From DHVE2 group archaeon (GTDB taxonomy: Archaea; Thermoplasmatota; Thermoplasmata; Thermoplasmatales; Aciduliprofundaceae), in the NCBI GenBank assembly GCA_026986135.1, contig JALSPD010000152.1, positions 1 to 7,543 on the forward strand: DNA of 7,543 nucleotides. Reading direction: 5' to 3'. Each line of letters opens with the position of its first letter. Position 1 is the stretch's first letter. The notes under the pieces were generated by a model. That model was not told the DNA's origin and did no database searches. It saw nothing but the letters and a program-made list of their open reading frames with translations. Made by a program: the position numbers and the translations under genes. This document shows, piece after piece, positions 1-5,755 of the stretch.

Positions 1-1
1 G

Positions 2-1123
2 GGAAAGAACCCGAAGTACTATCTCTCCCGTGGCAAGGTTGAAGAGATAAAAAAGAATCTTGAAACTCTTGATAATGTGAATCTTGTGGCGATTGATGGC
101 GTTCTCAAATCTTCGCAGTGGTACAACCTTGAAAAGGAGTTAAAGGTGGAGGTCCGTGACAGAGTGGGACTGATAATTGACATATTTGCCGATCGCGCTA
201 GGAGCAGAGAGGCGATGCTTCAGGTGGAGTACGCCAGGTTGCAGTACGAGATTCCCATGATCAGAGAGATTATACACCATACGAGAATGGGAGAGCATGC
301 TGGGTGGCATGGCGCTGGAGAGTATGAAGTGGCTGACTACTACGAGAGAATACGGAGAAAGATGACCCGCATCAAGAAGCGCCTTGAGAAGATAAAAAGG
401 GAGAGAGAGGAGCGAAGAAAGCATCGTCGCGAGGCGGGTTTTGTGCTTGTGGGCATCGCGGGATACACCAACTCAGGTAAGAGCACCCTGCTAAACGCGT
501 TAACAAGCACAGGCCAGATTACGGAGGAGCGCATGTTCTCCACCCTGGCCACGAAAACTTCACGCCTGGAGAAGGAGAGGATACTTATCACAGATACGGT
601 GGGCTTCGTTGAGGACATGCCCCCCTGGCTGATAAAGGCATTTGAGGCGACTCTTGAGGAGATATACAGCGCCGATGTCGTTCTTCTCGTACTGGATGGA
701 AGCGATCCTGTGGAAGAATTCAGGAGAAAGATGAATGTGACCCTTGACATAATACTTGAAAAAACGCAGGGGAAGATAATCCCTGTGATTAACAAAATTG
801 ACGCTGCTACGGAGATTGAGGAGAAGAGGAAAATTGTGGAGGAACTCGGCGAGCCGGTATGCATTTCCGCCAGGAAGGGACTGGGACTTGATAAGCTCGT
901 GGAGAGAATAATGGATGAGGCAGGGATGAGGGTGCATGAGCTCCTGGTGGAGGATATAAACTCATGGGTGATGGATTACATTCGTAAGTTTGGGAGAATA
1001 ATTGAAATAAAAGGAGAGGGGAAAATAAAGGTTAAGTTCGCTATGCTTGATACTCTATACAAAGAGCTACTTCGTAAATTGGACACTCCACTGGAAAAAA
1101 TGCACCTTCAAACAAGGATATAA
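2..1123 (+). CDS. hflX: GTPase HflX (5' partial)
   Basis: HflX is a translation-factor-class GTPase that binds the 50S ribosomal subunit and, in bacteria, splits stalled ribosomes. The reading frame is open from base 2 to the stop at 1121-1123 (373 residues visible). The 25 residues before the first GTG (77) include the HflX hallmark LSRGKVEEI, so the GTG is internal and the true start lies left of the window. Numbering from base 2: N-terminal HflX domain (about 1-95, with SSQWYNLE and DIFADRARSREA); archaeal glycine-rich loop GWHGAGEYEV (about 101-111); a charged, probably coiled-coil helix (112-145); then the G domain with P-loop GYTNSGKST (154-162), DTVG (198-201), NKID (264-267) and a G5-like ISARKG. 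The short C-terminal domain ends KMHLQTRI. A 76-bp gap separates it from cdc6. The family call is very secure; the exact role in archaea is less well known. Confidence 0.96.
   Translation, partial: GKNPKYYLSRGKVEEIKKNLETLDNVNLVAIDGVLKSSQWYNLEKELKVEVRDRVGLIIDIFADRARSREAMLQVEYARLQYEIPMIREIIHHTRMGEHAGWHGAGEYEVADYYERIRRKMTRIKKRLEKIKREREERRKHRREAGFVLVGIAGYTNSGKSTLLNALTSTGQITEERMFSTLATKTSRLEKERILITDTVGFVEDMPPWLIKAFEATLEEIYSADVVLLVLDGSDPVEEFRRKMNVTLDIILEKTQGKIIPVINKIDAATEIEEKRKIVEELGEPVCISARKGLGLDKLVERIMDEAGMRVHELLVEDINSWVMDYIRKFGRIIEIKGEGKIKVKFAMLDTLYKELLRKLDTPLEKMHLQTRI
1086..1098 (+). promoter_or_regulatory. Possible origin-recognition-box-like site inside the hflX 3' end
   Basis: CTCCACTGGAAAA agrees with the archaeal ORB core TTCCAGTGGAAAC at 10 of 13 positions and has the same orientation as the better match at 1187-1199. 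It encodes the Thr-Pro-Leu-Glu-Lys stretch of HflX, so the match could be chance. It is listed because it and the second site flank an AT-rich palindrome upstream of an initiator gene. The consensus is recalled from characterised archaeal origins, not computed here. Confidence 0.25.
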
Positions 1124-1128
1124 CCGTT

Positions 1129-1149
1129 TTGGTAAAACTGTTGGTAAAA
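1129..1149 (+). repeat. Tandem TTGGTAAAA direct repeat (12-bp period)
   Basis: TTGGTAAAA occurs at 1129-1137 and again at 1141-1149, a 12-bp period, just after the hflX stop. The first copy also sits in a small dyad, GTTTT(1126-1130)-GGT-AAAAC(1134-1138). The repeat merges into the palindrome at 1143-1164. It could be a protein-binding iteron, part of an AT-rich unwinding region, or the regulatory region of cdc6. Confidence 0.5.
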
Positions 1150-1164
1150 AAATCTTTTTTAACC
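1143..1164. promoter_or_regulatory. cdc6: 22-bp AT-rich palindrome with TATA-like box upstream of cdc6
   Basis: GGTAAAAAAA and TTTTTTAACC flank a central TC and pair at 9 of 10 positions (mismatch 1146/1161). The right half, CTTTTTTAA (1154-1162), is the best TATA-like element for cdc6. A start site about 26 nt downstream would fall near 1184, giving a leader of roughly 16 nt. The T6 run could also stop hflX transcripts, since archaeal termination needs little more than a T tract. The palindrome is seen directly; its roles are inferred. Confidence 0.45.
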
Positions 1165-1186
1165 ATGAGGTTATACCCACCATTGC

Positions 1187-1199
1187 TTCGGGTGGAAAC
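1187..1199 (+). promoter_or_regulatory. Origin-recognition-box-like site abutting the cdc6 start codon
   Basis: TTCGGGTGGAAAC agrees with the archaeal ORB core TTCCAGTGGAAAC at 11 of 13 positions and is followed by ATGGGC, which partly imitates the G-rich 3' flank of ORBs. It ends one base before the cdc6 ATG (1200). The same bases carry the only candidate Shine-Dalgarno, GGTGG (1191-1195, 4 nt spacer). Binding of Orc1/Cdc6 here would place the protein over its own start, as an origin element or for autorepression. Confidence 0.4.
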
Positions 1200-2441
1200 A
1201 TGGGCAACATATTTGAAAAACACATAAGGAAGACATCGCTTTTCACGGAGCATCGTGATGCTCTTTACCCTGGATACTTACCCGAATCATTACCTCACAG
1301 GGAGAGGGAGATAGATCATCTTGCTGAAATTCTCACCTCCGCACTTTATGGTGAGAAGCCGTCAAATGTGCTCATATTTGGAAAAACTGGCACTGGAAAG
1401 ACGGCTGTGGTGCAGTTTGTGGGCAGGGAACTTGAAAATGCCCAGAAGGTTTATGGTAAATCAAAAATCAAATACATCTACATTAACTGCGAAACGGTTG
1501 ATACCCCTTATTCTGTTCTGCAGAACATAGGAAACCACTTTGCGGAGAGATGGGAGGAGAGGATACCCTTCACAGGCTGGCCCATAGACAAGATATTCAC
1601 CACCACTATGGAGTACATAGACAGATGGGGCGGAGTGGCCATAATAGTGCTGGATGAAATTGATAAACTTGTGAGCAAAAGCGGGGATGACATTCTTTAC
1701 AAACTTGCCCATCTAAACGACGTTATGAAAAATTCCAGGATAAGTATAATTGGCATATCCAACGAACTGAGATTTACAGACCTTCTTGATGCCCGTGTGA
1801 AGAGTCGCCTTTCGGAAGAGAAGATGATCTTTGCCCCCTATGATGCAATGCAGTTAAAAGACATACTCCTATCAAGGGCAAAAATTGCTCTGAGGGAAGG
1901 AGTGGCTGATGAAGATGTGATAGAACTATGTGCCGCAATAGCAGCGCAGGAGCATGGAGATGCCAGAAGGGCAATAGACCTGCTTCGCATATCTGTTGAA
2001 ATAGCAGAAAGAGAAGGAGCAACCAGAGTTACAGAAAACCATGTTTACCTGGCAAAGAATAAAATAGAACTTGACTGCGTGGCAGAGGCAATAAAAACAT
2101 TGCCCCTACATTCCAAAATTCTACTTCTTGCCCTTGTGCTCTCAGAGGAGAGCGGAAGAAGTAATCTTACCACTGGAGAGCTTTACAATGTGTACAGGAT
2201 GCTGTCCAGAAAGATTGATGTTTCACCACTTACCCAGAGAAGAATCTCCGATCTTATAACCGAGATGGATACACTTGGACTTCTGAATGCAAATGTGCGC
2301 TCCTTTGGTAGATACGGGAGAACCAAGGTGATTGAGCTATCGGTTCCATGGATGGAGGCAAAAAACATTCTACTCAAAGATGAGTACCTTTTTGATTTAA
2401 AAAATGTGCAGATTCCCAGACAGAGGAAACTTGAATTTTAA
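1200..2441 (+). CDS. cdc6: Orc1/Cdc6 replication initiator ATPase
   Basis: This AAA+ initiator (413 aa, the usual family length) binds origin boxes and loads the MCM helicase. The start is ATG 1200: the protein then opens GNIFEKHIRK and runs into YLPESLPHRE, the family N-terminus. The frame is open back to 1047, but those 51 residues do not resemble the family. Motifs: Walker A GKTGTGKT (61-68), Walker B VLDEID (150-155), sensor 1 GISN (185-188), an SRL motif (202-204) after sensor 1, sensor 2 HGDARRA (GDARR 253-257), and a C-terminal winged-helix domain from about residue 290. It is preceded by GGTGG and an ORB-like sequence. The stop lies 4 bp from the stop of the convergent signal peptidase; a T7 run at 2517-2523, inside that gene, could end the transcript. 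Paralogue type (Orc1-1 or Orc1-2) cannot be told here. Confidence 0.97.
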   Translation: MGNIFEKHIRKTSLFTEHRDALYPGYLPESLPHREREIDHLAEILTSALYGEKPSNVLIFGKTGTGKTAVVQFVGRELENAQKVYGKSKIKYIYINCETVDTPYSVLQNIGNHFAERWEERIPFTGWPIDKIFTTTMEYIDRWGGVAIIVLDEIDKLVSKSGDDILYKLAHLNDVMKNSRISIIGISNELRFTDLLDARVKSRLSEEKMIFAPYDAMQLKDILLSRAKIALREGVADEDVIELCAAIAAQEHGDARRAIDLLRISVEIAEREGATRVTENHVYLAKNKIELDCVAEAIKTLPLHSKILLLALVLSEESGRSNLTTGELYNVYRMLSRKIDVSPLTQRRISDLITEMDTLGLLNANVRSFGRYGRTKVIELSVPWMEAKNILLKDEYLFDLKNVQIPRQRKLEF

Positions 2442-2445
2442 ATAT

Positions 2446-3333
2446 CTACGCCTCCTCATTCTCGTAGGCCCATTCTTCATTATCAGTATCAGCGTGATCT
2501 TGCTTTCGTTCACGAATTTTTTTCAGCAGTTCTTTGCGATGGTCTATGGCATAATCCACGATGAATGACCCGGCCACTATTGTGACGAGAGATAGCCCCA
2601 GCCATAAATTGGTGCTTGGAGGTATCTCATCCGTGTTTGTTCCTGTGAGATATAGCTTTATTGCCCCGAACCACGGAAGTTCCCCTCTTGCAACACCTTC
2701 AATCATATTGTAATCAACAAGCTTTGGGCATATTGGCAGAAAACCATCCATTCCATTCTGATCATATGCCGTGGATCCATAAACCTCCAGATTGTGGTCA
2801 CCCATAGTGATGAAACCTTCATCACCCACCACATCAGGGTTCAGATGTCTCCTGTCAATGTGTATTATTATAGTGTCATACGGACCGTGGCTTACATTGT
2901 AGATGGTAATCTGGTCCTTGTCTATGTAAAGCCAGTCTGGTAAATTGCTCATGTTAACACCCCTCACACGCCAGTGATCCCCGTCCCAAATTAGGTAGGC
3001 GATGGCTCTATGTATTATTGAGCGGCCCTGATAGTTGTAGATAATCACATCCCCGTAATCACCATATGTCCTATATCCATGAATGCGTCCTTCAATATAG
3101 GATACAACATCATCAGGCGAGTAAACTTTCTTAACAACCACAATATCGCCAGTGTCAATCGTGCCGATGTGGGAATCACTTCCATGCTGCATACTTCCAG
3201 ATTCAATAACCACTATGGGAGGCCACACTCCTGAATAGGCATAAAGAGCAAGAAAAATCGCAGCCACAATTATAAAGGAGACCATCACATCTCTAATTGT
3301 TCCTTTTATTCCCTCTCGGGTTTCTTCTTTCAT
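2446..3333 (-). CDS. Signal peptidase I (archaeal/Sec11 type, membrane serine protease)
   Basis: It removes signal peptides from proteins exported by Sec, acting on the outer face of the membrane. The frame is open further upstream to 3492, but ATG 3333 (MKEETREGIKG, 295 aa) is chosen: it lies just before the N-terminal membrane helix and about 25 nt from an AT promoter box, while the extra 53 residues overlap the divergent gene. Features: TM helix about 16-34; box B ESGSM with catalytic Ser47; box C DTGDIVVVKK (60-69); box D IIHR with His108 in place of the bacterial Lys; box E GDHN (178-181) with Asp191; second TM helix near the C-terminus (LWLGLSLVTIVAGSFIVDY) and an acidic/basic tail. About 70 residues separate His108 from GDHN, more than I expect for compact members. 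Convergent with cdc6; divergent from the TraB-like gene. Confidence 0.93.
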   Translation of the reverse strand: MKEETREGIKGTIRDVMVSFIIVAAIFLALYAYSGVWPPIVVIESGSMQHGSDSHIGTIDTGDIVVVKKVYSPDDVVSYIEGRIHGYRTYGDYGDVIIYNYQGRSIIHRAIAYLIWDGDHWRVRGVNMSNLPDWLYIDKDQITIYNVSHGPYDTIIIHIDRRHLNPDVVGDEGFITMGDHNLEVYGSTAYDQNGMDGFLPICPKLVDYNMIEGVARGELPWFGAIKLYLTGTNTDEIPPSTNLWLGLSLVTIVAGSFIVDYAIDHRKELLKKIRERKQDHADTDNEEWAYENEEA

Positions 3334-3352
3334 TTCAGCGGTAAATGCTGCG

Positions 3353-3366
3353 TTAAAATAAAAAGG
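3353..3366. promoter_or_regulatory. Shared bidirectional AT-rich promoter box
   Basis: TTAAAATAAAAAGG is the only AT-rich block in the 53 bp between the signal peptidase ATG (3333, - strand) and the TraB-like ATG (3387, + strand). It lies 19 bp from one start codon and 20 bp from the other. Read on the - strand it is TTTTTATTTTAA; on the + strand TTAAAATA. A TATA centre near 3358 puts initiation about 26 nt away in either direction, at or next to both ATGs, so both mRNAs should be leaderless. Neither gene has a Shine-Dalgarno. Confidence 0.6.
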
Positions 3367-3386
3367 TTTTGGATTACGCTTCTCCC

Positions 3387-4106
3387 ATGGGCACCCACGG
3401 ACAAATACTAAATAATTCTTTCCCATCTCATGCTGTGATAACCCTTGTGGGCGTTGCCCATGTGATTGATGTAAGGCGGCAAATTGAATCAATCATAATT
3501 TCGCAAGATCCTGATGTTGTGGCGGTGGAGCTTGATTATGGAAGATACTACGCAATGACCCACAGGGTGGAGGGAGATATGCCCTATATATACCGCAAAA
3601 TGGCCGAAATGCAGAAAAATCTGGCCAGAATGTTTGGAACAGAGGTTGGCAGTGAAATGCTCGTAGCTATAAACGTTGCCAGAACGCTGGGAAAACAGGT
3701 GGCTCTGATTGATATGGACTCCATGGAAATCGTAAAAAGGATCAAAAAAAATATGGGTGTTATTGAGAAACTCAGATTATACACTTCATTTCTCCTGGCT
3801 CCGTTTTCTAGAAAGAGAATTGGGAAAGAGGATATAAAGGAAATAGTGGAGAATGAGGAAAAATATGTGGGCTATCTTCGCAAGAAGTTTCCAGGATTGT
3901 CAAGGGCATTATTTGAGGATAGGGAAGAGTACATGGCAAAAAAGCTGCTGGATATTGAGAAGAACGGACATGTGATGGCCTTTGTAGGCGATGCGCATAT
4001 AGCAGGGCTAAAAAAACTTTTACCCGATGCAAAAATAATAAGGTTAAGGGATATTATAACGGAAGGTGAAACCTGGGAGATTTCATATACCATCAGTTTT
4101 AATTAG
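3387..4106 (+). CDS. TraB/PrgY/Tiki (GumN-like) family protein
   Basis: This family includes the enterococcal pheromone-shutdown proteins TraB/PrgY and animal Tiki metalloproteases; the archaeal role is unknown. ATG 3387 (239 aa) is preferred over TTG 3369 because it sits about 26-29 nt from the AT box; the first strand, AVITLVGVAHV, follows shortly. Family signatures: first GxxH motif GVAH (22-25), the acidic/basic motif VELDYGR with Glu48, Asp50 and Arg53, and a second GxxH motif GDAH (201-204) followed by IAGLKKLL. These are the putative metal/catalytic residues, so it appears intact. The protein ends soon after the second motif. I see no signal peptide and no membrane helices, whereas many archaeal homologues carry a C-terminal membrane region, so this is a minimal domain, probably cytosolic. 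The middle is charged and helical. Its 3' end overlaps the convergent phosphorylase gene by 24 bp. Confidence 0.85.
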   Translation: MGTHGQILNNSFPSHAVITLVGVAHVIDVRRQIESIIISQDPDVVAVELDYGRYYAMTHRVEGDMPYIYRKMAEMQKNLARMFGTEVGSEMLVAINVARTLGKQVALIDMDSMEIVKRIKKNMGVIEKLRLYTSFLLAPFSRKRIGKEDIKEIVENEEKYVGYLRKKFPGLSRALFEDREEYMAKKLLDIEKNGHVMAFVGDAHIAGLKKLLPDAKIIRLRDIITEGETWEISYTISFN

Positions 4107-4763
4107 CCTTACAACCAGCGCCTCAATCTCTTTCTCCATCCTTTTTACCATATCAATAGTGTTCTCATGGGTTGTTTTTTCATCCACATAATTCACCACA
4201 GGGCACACTGGCTGATAACATATTCCAAGTTCCCTCGCCAGTCTGGCTTCAGGCGCAACAGTCATCCCAACAATATGCGCCCCAAGAACACGCAACATCT
4301 TTGCCTCGGCGCGGGTCTCAAACTGAGGGCCTTTCATTGTTGCATATGTGCCCCATGTTCTCTCTATACCAAGAGATTTCAGTGTGGATCTCAATTCTGG
4401 ACAGAATGGCTCATAAAGGTTCACATGCACAGGTCTGTCATCATGGTAGGTCCACACCTTCCCCGTGAAATCAAGGAGATCGTCTGGAGCAACCATTGTT
4501 CCAGGCGAGATTTCCTCAACAAGGGATCCAACGGAGCTAATGGCAATTATCTTCTCAATACCAAGTTTACTGAATGCTTCAATATTGGCATGGTATCGCA
4601 CCATATGCGGCGGAACAGGAGGGTATCCATGCCTTGATAGAAAGATGAAGTTATCGCCCTCCAGTACCTCAACAATTCCAAACCGTGTCTCTATTTTCCT
4701 TTTTTCTCCTCCAAGATCTGCTAGACCCTCATACAGACCGCTTCCACCTATTATGCCAATCAT
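4083..4763 (-). CDS. mtnP: Methylthioadenosine/methylthioinosine phosphorylase (PNP/MTAP family)
   Basis: It phosphorolyses a 5'-methylthio-nucleoside (or purine nucleoside) to the base plus (methylthio)ribose-1-phosphate, salvaging the by-product of polyamine and SAM metabolism. Motifs in the 226-aa product: phosphate loop IIGGSGLY (4-11), SRHG (43-46), PPH (51-53), SSVGSL (76-81), KGPQFETRAE (144-153) and VGMTVAPEARLARELG (165-180). The position that is Asp in MTAPs (TDYD) is Asn191 here (VVNYVDE). Asn at this site is typical of enzymes for 6-oxopurines, so S-methyl-5'-thioinosine, inosine or guanosine may be preferred over MTA. The protein is shorter than usual (about 255-285), with an abbreviated C-terminus. 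It follows mptA by 12 bp and has a near-perfect Shine-Dalgarno, indicating co-transcription. The stop overlaps the TraB-like gene. Confidence 0.9.
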   Translation of the reverse strand: MIGIIGGSGLYEGLADLGGEKRKIETRFGIVEVLEGDNFIFLSRHGYPPVPPHMVRYHANIEAFSKLGIEKIIAISSVGSLVEEISPGTMVAPDDLLDFTGKVWTYHDDRPVHVNLYEPFCPELRSTLKSLGIERTWGTYATMKGPQFETRAEAKMLRVLGAHIVGMTVAPEARLARELGICYQPVCPVVNYVDEKTTHENTIDMVKRMEKEIEALVVRLIKTDGI

Positions 4764-4766
4764 TAT

Positions 4767-4772
4767 ATCACC
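4767..4772 (-). promoter_or_regulatory. Strong Shine-Dalgarno GGTGAT for the phosphorylase gene
   Basis: On the - strand the 12-bp gap after the mptA stop reads TGGGGTGATATA and leads straight into ATG 4763. GGTGAT matches the archaeal 16S 3' end, with a 3-nt spacer. It supports translation from the interior of an mptA-led mRNA and fixes the start. Confidence 0.75.
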
Positions 4773-4775
4773 CCA

Positions 4776-5648
4776 TCATTCCTTTAACTTTCCAAAGGTT
4801 GTAACCCGCTCAGCAAACGCGTTATGCTTGTGTATGCTCTCTTCACTTTCACTCCTAACAACTATAACTGCATTATCGGGCATATTTGGATACCTCTCAA
4901 CTATCCTTCTGAGAATATCGCGAACCACATCCTCCACAAACTTGGGATTTCTATGGGCATTAAGTACAAGCTCTCCCTCCTCACGCCTTTTTAAAATCTC
5001 ATAGGTGGGGGAGGAGAATGATTGCTCTACAATATCAATTAAATCGTTGGCCTCAATATCCACGCCTTCCGGGATCTCTATCATCAGCGTAACAATGTTT
5101 CTCTGGTTGTGGGTTGGAACTGGTAGTTCATCAAGTATTTTATCATCATACTGCTCTTTCAAGATGGTTCTTACCGTTTCCATTGCACAGGGGCATGCGG
5201 TCATACCAATTACCTCTACTCCAACCATCTTGCGTACAGACTCCCGATCAATTGTGGCTCTCCCTATGAGAGTGTACCTCTCAATGCTTTTCCGCCCACC
5301 AGGATTCTCCCGTGTCAGAAAATATTCAGCACGAAGATTTACTTCTGCATAAGAAGCGTACTCATGCCTTTTCTTAACCTCCTTAACTATTCTGGTAGCA
5401 AGATTCTCAATGCCAGTACAGGGTTTTGATATGCTCTCGTCAACAATCTCAGATATTACCTCTACATTTCTTGACATATCCGAGCCTTTCTTTGTTGGAG
5501 GAAGATCAACGAAGATATCAATATGGGTTACCAGAGTAATTTCACGATCTCCACGCATCACCTGAATTGGCTTAACCACATTTTTAACACCCACCCTTGT
5601 CAATCTGAACCTGTGCTCAGGCGCCATACCCTGTATGTCCGGATACAT
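4776..5648 (-). CDS. mptA: GTP cyclohydrolase MptA (FolE2/GCYH-IB family)
   Basis: MptA opens the GTP ring to a dihydroneopterin phosphate, in methanogens the 2',3'-cyclic phosphate. This is the first step to methanopterin/folate-type pterins, and in Haloferax it also feeds archaeosine in tRNA. The 290-aa length is typical. The start at ATG 5648 keeps the conserved PDIQ (3-6) before RFRLTRVGVKN; ATG 5627 would lose it. Motifs: FVDLPPTKKGSDMSRN (46-61), HEYASYAEV (95-103), the active-site/metal segment GMTACPC (148-154), THNQR (179-183), NAHRNPKFVED (230-240) and SIHKHNAFAER (271-281). All agree with Fe(II)-dependent archaeal MptA. It heads a two-gene operon with the phosphorylase, is divergent from nnr, and appears leaderless with an AT box about 22 nt upstream. 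A cluster of CATAC half-sites is centred on its start codon. Which pterin the host makes is not shown here. Confidence 0.94.
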   Translation of the reverse strand: MYPDIQGMAPEHRFRLTRVGVKNVVKPIQVMRGDREITLVTHIDIFVDLPPTKKGSDMSRNVEVISEIVDESISKPCTGIENLATRIVKEVKKRHEYASYAEVNLRAEYFLTRENPGGRKSIERYTLIGRATIDRESVRKMVGVEVIGMTACPCAMETVRTILKEQYDDKILDELPVPTHNQRNIVTLMIEIPEGVDIEANDLIDIVEQSFSSPTYEILKRREEGELVLNAHRNPKFVEDVVRDILRRIVERYPNMPDNAVIVVRSESEESIHKHNAFAERVTTFGKLKE

Positions 5649-5667
5649 ACACGGGACATGGGGTATG
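5625..5667. promoter_or_regulatory. Operator-like nested dyad over the mptA start
   Basis: Outer arms CATACCC (5625-5631) and GGGTATG (5661-5667), and inner arms ATGTCC (5635-5640) and GGACAT (5654-5659), form one imperfect palindrome. Its centre (about 5646) falls on the mptA start codon (5646-5648). CATAC or its complement occurs four times in alternating orientation (5625, 5633, 5646, 5663); the first two make the tight dyad CATAC-CCT-GTATG. Since the mRNA probably starts near 5648-5650, the upstream arm would not be transcribed, so a DNA-binding repressor site is more likely than an RNA hairpin. Confidence 0.45.
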
Positions 5668-5670
5668 CAA

Positions 5671-5680
5671 TAAAAAGATT
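5671..5680 (-). promoter_or_regulatory. TATA-like box for mptA
   Basis: On the - strand this reads ATCTTTTTATTGC around its core TTTTTATT. The box lies about 22-30 nt upstream of ATG 5648, so transcription should begin at or within a few bases of the start codon (leaderless). No Shine-Dalgarno precedes this ATG. The spacing repeats that seen at the signal peptidase/TraB-like promoter. Confidence 0.55.
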
Positions 5681-5725
5681 TACTGGGCAGTTAGGTCCAT
5701 ACACTGGCCAAAGAAAAATGAGAAA

Positions 5726-5735
5726 GGTTTAATCC
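5726..5735 (+). promoter_or_regulatory. Weak TATA-like element for nnr
   Basis: GGTTTAATCC is the best AT-rich candidate in the 117-bp divergent gap between mptA and nnr. A start about 25 nt downstream would fall near 5756, at the Shine-Dalgarno itself, so either the leader is very short or the real element is the A-rich block AAAGAAAAATGAGAAA further upstream (5710-5725). Confidence 0.3.
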
Positions 5736-5755
5736 CTGCACCCACATGCAGCATG

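Noticed and set aside
77..79. GTG at 77 as the start of hflX
   Set aside because: The frame is open back to base 2, and the upstream residues contain the conserved HflX N-terminal motif, so the gene is truncated by the window edge.
340..864. 174-codon frame on the - strand inside hflX
   Set aside because: It is antisense to conserved HflX motifs, has a Ser/Arg-rich composition typical of shadow frames, and has no ribosome-binding site.
1047..1199. Extended 51-residue N-terminus for cdc6
   Set aside because: It overlaps the hflX 3' end out of frame and has no family similarity; ATG 1200 gives the usual N-terminus and has an RBS-like sequence.
2517..2523. T7 run as a dedicated cdc6 terminator feature
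   Set aside because: It encodes the Lys-Lys-Ile codons of the convergent signal peptidase; termination there is possible but not separable from coding constraint.
3334..3492. Extended N-terminus of the signal peptidase
   Set aside because: It runs through the promoter box and is antisense to the TraB-like coding region; MKEETREG at 3333 is just before the membrane helix.
4465..5004. 179-codon frame on the + strand across the phosphorylase/mptA junction
   Set aside because: It is antisense to two well-conserved genes and is low-complexity, Ser/Ile/Pro-rich shadow translation.
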